A DNA stretch of 64,000 bases from Vibrionales bacterium SWAT-3 (GTDB taxonomy: Bacteria > Pseudomonadota > Gammaproteobacteria > Enterobacterales > Vibrionaceae), in contig AAZW01000002.1 in the NCBI GenBank assembly GCA_000169995.1, forward strand, positions 186,001 through 250,000, in the 5' to 3' direction. This document shows positions 27,830 through 37,600 of this stretch, piece by piece (the stretch's first letter is position 1; every line of letters starts with the position of its first letter). A model generated the notes under the pieces. It saw only the letters and a program-made list of their open reading frames with translations, ran no database searches and was not told the origin of the DNA. The translations under genes were made by a program, and so were the position numbers.

Positions 27830-28029
27830 AAGACGAAGAGTTGCGGAAGCCGGAAAACGACACTGGCAAAGGCTTTCAAGCTGATGAAAACAGCCGAGTC
27901 AAACTGGCGAAGGCTGAGAGGATTCAAGTTACTGGCGGACGTTATCAAAAGAGTGAAATTCCAAGATGGCATTCGCGAAACCGAGGAAAACCAGCAGGAC
28001 ATTGCTCTTGAATCCGTACACCAGATTTG
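27830..28029 (+). pseudogene. C-terminal tail of an IS256-like (mutator) transposase
   Basis: One frame reads TTLAKAFKLMKTAESNWRRL, then RGFKLLADVIKRVKFQDGIR and ends [19 protein letters not shown], the usual C-terminal pattern of mutator-type transposases (helical AxKxxxxAxxxWxRLxG...VxFxDG). Only about 65 residues remain; the IS66 right end abuts it. It differs from the IS256 at 10765. Its last 64 bases recur at 38970-39033. Confidence 0.65.
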
Positions 28030-28039
28030 ACGATAGCTC
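27976..28039. repeat. 64-bp direct repeat, left copy (right copy 38970-39033)
   Basis: CGAAACCGAGGAAAACCAGC... through ...GATTTGACGATAGCTC is identical in both places. The left copy is the end of an IS256-like transposase gene; the right copy has no other part of it. The two copies flank the giant toxin gene in the same orientation. Confidence 0.92.
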
Positions 28040-28176
28040 CAAGAGAAGAGGTACGTGTGGATATCTTTGAATATATTGAGATATTCTATAACGTGAAACG
28101 TCGGCACAGTTCAAATGATCAAATGTCACCTGTAGAGTATGAAAAGCAGTACAAAGAAAGGCTCAAAAGTGTTTAG
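28040..28176 (+). pseudogene. C-terminal tail of an IS3-family transposase (orfB)
   Basis: Reading [20 protein letters not shown] and [19 protein letters not shown] is the standard end of IS3-group OrfB integrases (YIExFYNxxRxHSxxxxxSPxxYE), carrying its last conserved block. The DDE core is absent. It follows directly on the IS256-like tail. Confidence 0.85.
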
Positions 28177-28364
28177 TAAATCGGTGGCTATTCATCTTCT
28201 TTAAAACCATGAAGGTTAGACGTATCTATGATGCTGAAAACCAGACACTGCTTTACTTGTCTTACACAACCAAAGAGACGGATGGTAGCTTTAAACACAG
28301 CCTATCAACCTTACCGCTATGGGGAACCAAGGCTTGGCAGAAGCCTGTTGAAAACAAGTCATAA
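28177..28364 (+). pseudogene. CreA-family protein, C-terminal remnant
   Basis: The frame FFKTMKVRRIYDAENQTLLY continues LSYTTKETDGSFKHSLSTLP and ends near 28364. This matches the end of CreA (..FKSLxVVRFYDxxxNxLxYLxYxxKxxEGSxKxxxSxxP..), a periplasmic protein of unknown role. The first ~100 residues and signal peptide are missing, replaced by the IS3 tail. Confidence 0.6.
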
Positions 28365-28650
28365 CTAACGCCACTCAGTAGTCTCCGCTACAAAAGAAAA
28401 TGTTGGCTTCAATGTAATGGACCCTACATGGTCAGTGCATCCTGAGAATGCTGTCCCCTATTTGTTTTCAAACATTGGACAGCCACCTTAGACGGCATTT
28501 ACAAGAAGTTCAATGCTTAACGTCTAGGCTATGCGCCCTCCAGAAGAATCTGGAGGGCTTTCCCCTACAAGTATATCAATCGGATAAAGTACCCCATAAT
28601 TCCGGATTTATTTCACCGGAACCACACAGAACTTACTCTCAGCTATTTAA
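28365..28650. other. intergenic region between creA remnant and toxin stop
   Basis: About 290 bases. Apart from a hairpin at 28534-28560 I see no gene. Confidence 0.5.
28534..28560. terminator. hairpin downstream of the giant toxin
   Basis: GCCCTCCAGA / TCTGGAGGGC stem about 90 bases beyond the toxin stop. On the minus strand there is no T tract; on the plus strand it is followed by TTTCCCC. Its use as a terminator is only likely. Confidence 0.45.
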
Positions 28651-31600
28651 TCAATAGGCATTTGATACGATATTCGATGCCATGCTTGATTTAGCCTTTT
28701 CAGAAATTTCAGATACGCTATCCGTACCCGCCGATTTTTCTTTTGAAGAATCAAATACTGCGATAGTTTGAGCTAATAGTTTAGACTCAACTGACGAATA
28801 GCCACGAGTATTAGTATTTAAACCAACATCCTTAATAACTGCATGGATCTGAAATTCAACAAGAGGAGCAATATCACGACCGACCGAAGTAATTACTCTC
28901 TTCTGCTGTAGTTTAAATGCCTTAAAAGATGACCTGTTGTTCTTTCTTTTGGTGACAGCCAAGAAAGTCGTAGTGCCCCGTCGGTAGTTTCTAATTGGAT
29001 TTAATTTATCGTCATTGAATAGTATGTCCGAATCTAGCTCTTTCTTGACTATTGTCGAAGCACCATCCGTTTTAAAAGTATCCTCGATACTCGTTAGGCG
29101 TAGCCCTTTCTGATCAAGGATGAAGTGAAGTTTTGTCTCACCACTAATCGCAGCCTTGAAACAAATTGAATCATTATTGATCTTGATATCAACGCCATTC
29201 CACCCATACCCTTTGGCGAGGATAACTAAGTTTTTCGCTAAAATGGTGCCATCCTTAGGAATTGGTATATTCCATGGTCGAACTCGCTCATGGTTTCCTG
29301 ATTTATTGACCACACCAGCGACTGCTACTGCTGTGTTGTTGTTACTTGGAGAATAAATCAACCCTGATTCACCTATAATCAGATTCTCGTCGGTGATCTT
29401 TATAATTCGCTCTGGAATAAGGTGAGAAACATCAGCCTCCGTCAGTTTTAGTTTTGCTAACTCGGTGGTTTCTACATGGCCATTCGCTCTTTCTATCACT
29501 ACTTCGGTAACACCATCTCCATTGATATCAATGGCATTTTTTACTTTTCCACCTTTTAGAACCAGCTTTGCAAGCTCAAACGGGTTGTCAAAGTACGTTC
29601 GATTTTTTTCTCCTTTACTACCCAGTGCGACAAAGTTTCGGCCATTGGCTTCGGCAAAATACAAGTCACTAATACCGTCTCCGTTATAATCAACCACACC
29701 TTCATAGCGCCAGTCGGATTTAGTCATCACATCATGTAAATTTTTCCAGGCCACAGTGATCCTCTTGTTAGCGACGTAGTAACCATCATAGGGCGAAGAC
29801 CTTCTGCCTGAACTCATGGCGACTTTAATGGCGTAGGTTCTCCTGCCATCGGCCGCAGTCTCTTTATCAAAACCAATGATGTCGGCCTTGCTATCTCCAT
29901 TAATATCTGTGACCGTCCTTTTATTGTTGCTCTGATTATGCCACCCCTTCTGGAGGGTAAAGTTACCCTTATAAGAAGGTATAAATCGACGTTCGGACGG
30001 TGAGTAGATGTATACCTCTCTACCGAAGGCAATGAGCTCTTTCTCTCCATTACCGTCGATGTCTCCGAAAAATATCGGCAACTTATTGGTGTTAAGCCAA
30101 CCATATTTTTGTTGAAAATTATATTCGACCAGTGTCCCAGACTTATATTCGATATTTATTCCATTCTCCCTTAAGGTGACTAACTCCTCCTCACCATCAC
30201 CGTCTGTATCTGCAACCCAAATACCGTCTTGCTCGTTCACCACACTGAGCTTACCCTGCTTTGTCCTATACAACGTCCCTGAAGCACCTTTTAAAATGAC
30301 GCCTTTCTGCGCGTCGTGATATACTTTTTTGACCATTTCCGGCATGGAAAATGAGACCACCGAATTGTCGGCTGATACGGTAACCAGCGTATAGTCACTG
30401 CGTTGGAAATACGCATTGTTCTGTTTATCTATACTTATAAACTGGCCATAGACGTGGGCCCTTGAATGCGTAAGTTGAGTCATCACCTGTTGTGGCGTAA
30501 AAGATTGCGTACCAATTGCAATTGATGCGCGTGTTCTGCCACCCTCAGAAGGTTTCAACGCATCTGCAATTTTCAACTTCCGATTTCCAGATGTTAAAAA
30601 CAGGTCGTCTCCAACAAGTCGCCATTGCCAAGCTTGTTCATCCGGCAGCGTAATTCGCACCTGTGAGGATGCCGCCGTCTGCACATTCACTGGTGCAAGA
30701 TGTAAAAGCTGGGCAGTAATATCGAGAGCAACTGATGGCTTTTTGCCTGGCTCAACCGTCAGCCATTGGCCATCCATCCGGTATCTTGCACCGGATACCC
30801 CCGTGATTACATCTCTTCCTATTGACTGAATGGGCTCTGGCATCACTAACAACAAGTCCTGACGGGTATACTTTGTGACGCTTAATGCCTTTACGACATC
30901 ATTGCCTGCAGTAATCACGGCTAACTGCCCATCAACCATGGTAAGATTTTTTACTTTCCCCCCGTTCAGGTCCAGCTTTGCAAGCTCAAACGGGTTGCCA
31001 AAGTACGTTCGATTTTTTTCTCCTTTTCTACCCAGTGCGACAAAATTTCGGCCATTGGCTTCGGCAAAATACAAGTCACCAATACCATCTCCGTTATAAT
31101 CAACCACATCTTCATAGCGCCAGTCGGATTTAGTCATCACATCATGTAACTGTTTCCAGGCTGGGTCTGCACTGTTGTTGGCTGTGTAATGGCCGCCAAA
31201 GGGTTTATCGGCATTCCCTGAACTTAGTGCAATTTCTATTGCGTACGTTCTCGTACCATCAGATGCCGTTTCTTTATCAAAGCCAATGATGTCGGCTTTG
31301 CCATCTCCGTTAATATCTCTGACCGTCCTTTTATAGTTGCTCTGATTATGCCACCCATCTTGGTGGCTAAAGTTACCTTTATAGGGTTGATCATACTTTT
31401 TTTGTGCTGGTGTATATCTAAATAGTGCGTCATAACCAAAGGCCACAATTTCTTTCTTTCCATCGCCGTCGACGTCAGCTAAAAATATCGGGTAACGTTC
31501 GGTATCTAACCATCCGAATTTTTTTTGGAAATTATCTAAAGTTGTTGTTCCTGATTTATATTCTATATTTACTCCATCCGTTTTTAAGGTGACTAACTCC

Positions 31601-34600
31601 TCCTCACCATCACCGTCTGTATCTGCAACCCAAATACCCTCAGCTGTCTCATTCACCACACTGAGCTTGCCCTGCTTTGTCCTATACAACGTCCCTGAAG
31701 CACCTTTTAAAATGACGCCTTTCTGCTCGTCATAAAACATCCTCTCAATCTGTTCAGGGGGTGAAAGTGAAGTCACCAACTGGCTCGCTGATAAGATAAC
31801 CAGGGTGTTATCATCACGTTGGAAGTAGGTGTTTTTTGCCGAATCCGTCCCTAAAAAAGCACCAAAATTCGGGCTCTGATGCTTGGCGTGTTTAAGCACC
31901 GTTAACAGCCCCTCTACCGTCAATACTTTGCCATCAAGATTAAATCGAATCTCTCCCTGCTTGTTATAATTATAAGTTTTGAAGGCGTCCACTGCGTTAA
32001 ACGTTTTACCACCCGCTTCCAGGATTAAGTCTGGCCCATCGATTTGCCATCTCCACTCCCCAAGCGACGAAGGGAGCACCACCTCTAAATGTTGTGATGG
32101 GGTGGCGACCAAATTCACCTTCGCTTGATTCATTAACCTGTCGCTGATTCTTAGCAAAGTAACCTGTGCATCAGGTACGATTTCGATTTCGCTTATGGGC
32201 AGAGCAGCAAAAACCCCCGTTCTCGGCAGATCAACGTCGATATGCCCTGAGCCTGTTGCCAAAATAGCCAGTGTTCCCACACCCGTACCTTGATACAAGT
32301 ATTTGCATGAACGTACGTAAAATGTCGCATTGACTACCCTTTTTCTTTTGGTATCGAATACGATCACATCTTGGATATCTGACTGTAGTTTCGCGGAAAC
32401 TATCTTTACCGTGTCTGAAAAATCTAAATCGCTCATGATCGCTTTACCAAGGTGGCGCTCCAGTACAGATCGGAGTGCATCTTTGCCTTTCCTTAGCAAA
32501 GGGTTATCTTGATAGTGAGGTGCTGTTCCACCGAATAGCAACTCTGTACCATCAACGGCCACCTCATGGATAAAACCTGATTTGACGGCAAAAGCTACCT
32601 TTTTGCTTTTTGAGAACAAATCGACGGTGTAACCCCCGCCCTTCAGCTTGATGAGCGAGAGCGAGGCGGAATTAGCCATCTGAAGGACAGTTGGTACCCC
32701 AACTTTTACCGGCAACTTTTCAATAATTTTTAAAGCCTCACCAAAATCAGTCTCTGACTCCATACTAATCGAAAAGCTCAAGTTTCCTGATGGCATATCA
32801 ACCAGTGTCATGATGCCTACCTTGGCCGCTTTATCTCGGTTCAAGATGGATAAACGCTGGGGTGCTTGGCCCGAAAAATGTATTTCCTGTGTGCCGATGG
32901 ACACCTTATCTTTTGTAACCCTGATATCGTGAAGCAGTCTGTATTTAAAGTCGCCTTGTTGAACTATCCTTTTATTGCCATCCTTTCCTTGAAGAGAAAA
33001 GTCATACGCCAGTGCATCAGCGTTTATTCGCCATATCTCACTCGATGTATTACTGGCAACCACGTCAATGTTAGCGGCCTTATATGGCAGCACGAGATCA
33101 TAAATGCCTCCTGAGCCAACCAGCTTATAATCCAGCAGACTGCGTTTATAATTATCCCATACCGTTTCAAATACTAAAGTTCTATTTTCTTTGTCCAGCG
33201 TCACTGAAATTGGAGTCCGGTAGTACTTTGTTTTTTGCGCATTAATCTGAATTCCATGATCAGTTCCGCCTCCCCACACGCCCCATACAAAATGACTGCC
33301 ATAGTATTTCCTGAGTTTATCTAAAGAAGAATTGTGTGGGCGATGTCCAAGAGGAATAGTGTGTAAATGCACTTGAAGCCGCTGGCTCAAGGCAGCAGGC
33401 AAGACAAATACGCGACTATTACCCGTATTTAAGACAGCGTGACTTTTTCCTAGACCTTTATAAATGTCAATCGACTCTTTCTCGGAGAAATAAGGGATTG
33501 AGAAATAATTATCCCAACTACCAGGGCGAGTATGACCACTTCCACTTCCAGATTTAATTTTTGATGTAAGCAAGGTCCCAAAGTAGATTTTTTTATTCAG
33601 AAAATCGACTTCCTTCACCACCGCAGTGCTTCCAACACTGGCAATGCCATCCTTGACCGTAACAATATCCCCCGTAACATCATCTTCCAACGTCTGGAAG
33701 TACTTCGCTGTTGCATCAAATTTTTCTTTTAATACAGCAAAGTTATGAACCAGAGACGGAATAGCAGCCACTATACCAACAAGCGGTACCGTTAATGGCG
33801 CCAATATGGCGCTACCCGTCAACAACGCGGCCAGATCTACACCTATTTGTAGTGCCAATGTACCTATTGACGCTTTCAAAGTGGCTTTCGAAACAGGATC
33901 TTTCGCTTTTGAAAGCTCGACGATGGAGGTATATAAAAATATTCCATTCGTTATGAAGTTGACGCCAGTAAAAAAACCACTTGATGCCCGCATAGGTTCG
34001 ACTATGCTGCTAGCGCTCATTTTCTCAGCTTGCTCTATCAGCGAAACCAATTTGCTTAAATCATGGACACCCCCTAATCCCATCTGAGTGAAGGAAGCCA
34101 TAATTTCCATTTTTGTTGCCAATGAGGCGTGAGAAAACCCGCTAGACTCGAAGTCCATCACTGACTTGATTAAAAAGGCAAAGTTCATCGTACTTGGGGC
34201 TTCCACATCCCCTACGTCCGCTTTTTTTGCAAAACGCCCTGTGGCTTTGTCAAACGAGAAGTTTTTCTCGATTGACTCACTGAGCTTGGCACTCGCATGA
34301 CTGAAAGCCTCAATAGCATCGCGTTCTGTGCTGCTTAAGGTGATAAATTTACTTGTACCGTCTTTCTTGTTTAAGAACAGCAGAGTGCCATCCTCTGCAT
34401 TGATGTGGGAAGTCGCTACCCAGTCACCACCGAGATTGTTGGTCTTAATCAAGTCTGTAACTGTTTTATTAAACGTCTCAACGTAGTGGCTGGCATGTAC
34501 CCCTTTCACAACTTCAGACACTGCCTTCTCTCTGCCACTCGCCGTCAGTTCATGCATTTCATAGATCTCTTGATGGAGTTTTTGCATAACGTCATGGGAC

Positions 34601-37600
34601 GCTTTGGCTTGTAATTGCCTCTCGAGAATACTGTCTGTCCCTTGGCTTTGAGTCGTTGCCAGCTCTTTATGGATGCTCAGAATTTCATCCATTGTCAGAT
34701 TTGTCTTCGTTAGCTTCTTCTTCAAAAGCTGGATATTGGAAGAGAACTCTCTATCTTCGCTGTGTATTTTTACTGTGCCGTCCTTGTTCCATGAAGCCAC
34801 CACCTTCTTAGTAGCCAGCGGATTTTCAGGCTCGACTAAGCTCACCTTGCGGCCCTCAATATTGACAGCGACTTCTCCCGCTCTAGCAGAAAGTGTCGTC
34901 TTCAGCCCCTTTTTGTCTAGTGCGACAAGCAGGTCCTTGACGAAGCTTTCGCGATACTTTTCAGTTTCTAAATCACAGCCAACCAAACTGATCCGCTCTG
35001 GTAGGGTATTGCCCGTTACCTCCTTAGCAAAACGCGCTTTAAAGTCCGTGATCAAGTTAGCCAGTTGGTCTGGATCATAATTGCTGAGCACCGCTGTCTG
35101 CCGTGCTTCATCTTTTCCACCATGACCTACAAGTTGCCATCGTACTTTTCCCCCAAGCTTTTTCACATCACCGTAAATAACGCGGTATTTTCCATCTTTA
35201 TCGAGCTGCACGATCACCGTCTTGTCTGGGTGTTTACCGGCAAGCCTAGAGGCTGACTCTGCAACAATCGCGTCATTTTCAAGTTGAATGATTATCTGAC
35301 TGTCATACTGACTGGTGGTAGAGGATTTTTTGGGAATAACCTTATATTTCCCCCATGTCTCCACTTTTTCTACTTTGATTCTGGAAAGCTCATGTGATCT
35401 TTGTTTCTGCTTATCAAAGTAGTTTTCTGGCATTACTAATGTGGGATCGATGTCTTTGAAGATCTTACTTAGTTCATAATCAGTTCTATGGACAAGGACT
35501 TTTTCGTTATCAGGGTTATAAAGAAATATATCAATATCTTTATTGCTAAAGTGTTGCCCTGCCCATGGGTCAATAATGATGGCATCAGGCGAATTACCCC
35601 CCACCCTTAAAAAAGCGTGGTCACCCTCCCCACCCAGCTTCAACATTTCTATAGAACCTGAATAGTTATACTTTTCCTTGAGTAAAAACGCTGCATAAAG
35701 CGCTTTATCCCCACAGTTACCTAAGCCTTTTTCAATTAGCGCTTTAAAATATTCCTCATTTTTTCCTTTCAATAAGTATAAGTTACGGATAATCGCAATC
35801 TCTTGCTGCATATTACCGAACTCTTGCGCTGTCATCTCCCAAAGTTTTCTCGATTCGCTGGCATTGGCTCCAGGTTTTTCTGGGAGATTTTTTATTTTTC
35901 TTATTATCGAGTCTATCTCAGAAATGGCTGTAGTCGAGTTAGGCAGCGTCTCGTTAACCTCCTTGATGACCCTATCGGCATCAATCGCATTTTTTGGCAA
36001 TGTTGGATCTATGATGTCAATTTCACTCGCAACCAGCCCAAACAATTTGTCCAAAATTTCTTTTTTCTGCACTGTGGGAGCTTTGGATTTCTTGGCCTGA
36101 TTAATCAACTTAATTAGTTCTTCTACCTTTATTTCCCGGCTGTAGCCCCCTTGTAATTTCAAATATTCGTCAAACAAAGATTTAATTTCATGTACATACT
36201 TATCGCCGTATAAAGCAAGTTTATCTATCTTGCTTTTTACGTCAGACACATTAATGCTTTTACTCAACCCTTTACTGACTGATAGGTTTTCATTAACAAT
36301 AGGTTGAATAATCTCCCTATCATAATAACGGGTCAGGCTTGACAATTCTTTTTCCAACTCTTTTATATTTTTAGCTGGTTCGGCTCTGTAATGCTTGAGT
36401 ATCCGAATCTTGATGTCGGTAACCTCTTTAGCCACAAGAGACCTTAAGAACCAGCGTGGAGAAGTCATTGCCTCTCCTTTTTCAAAAATATCGATATACG
36501 CATTTGATAAATCAATCTTTGCCTTATCAAGGCTGGGATATTCGTTATACCTGATCAGTGTTTCTCGATTCTCTCTAAGAGAAGCAAATTTTTCTTTCCA
36601 TGCAGCCAAGGGCTCAACCATTGGATCAACACCACCAAACTTGTGGCTCGCTAAATCGAAAACGATGTCTTCACCATTGATATGGGCTTTAACGGCATAA
36701 TGACGCTTTGGCGAAAGCGACAGCTCATTTTCAAAGACAAGTAGACCAATTACACTTGCTTTAATACCTTTGCCCTGGAGCAAGGACACAACGCGTGATG
36801 AGATTTTCTGGCTTGATGCTTCACCAGAACGATAGCTTTTTATCACGCTGTCATCGATGATGCCGAATTCGACTTGCTTGGCATCTAATGCAGCGAGGCT
36901 AAGTTCTTTTTCTACGTTTTCCTTAAGCGCTTCGGCAGAATGTTTATCAATGTTGTCTCCACGACCCAATTCATCAACAAGTTGATTGAGTGTCCTTGCT
37001 AATACACGTTGCTTGGAGAGATCAAGCTGATGCTTCAAATAAAAGGATTCCAGCTTTTCAAGCGTAGCGCTGACATTTATTCGGCCCAGCGTTGTGCTTA
37101 AGAGCTCTGTTACGTTATCAATTTGTTTGCTAAGGCTTACATCCGTCTTTATGGAAGGGCGTAAAATGAGGCGATCATAGGCATCTATTCGATGAAAGAG
37201 CAGTTCTACTGCTGTTCTATTGTGATCGCCTTTCGGGTAATTGCTACTCAGTGCCTCCAAAGTATATTTTAACGCTATGATTTCTTTACGCTGTCGGATG
37301 AAGAAGTCATTGTCACTTTCTCCGGAAGCACGCGCCATGCCGTAGAAGCTTTTTAATAGAGGGGAAATATTCTTTTTTAGCTCTGACACCAATGTATTGC
37401 TATTGGGAATTTTCGCCACTTCCAGAATGTAGCGATCAAACTCGTCGAGAGTAGGGGGCCTTTCTCCCCATGTGATATAATTCAAAGAACCTTTTTCAAA
37501 GATCAGCTTGTTATAAAGGCGATTAACCCAAGTTATAAAGCCCTTTTGTCGTATGTTGTGAATAAAAGTCTGCGTATCTTCCCAGTCTTTTGTCAGAAAA

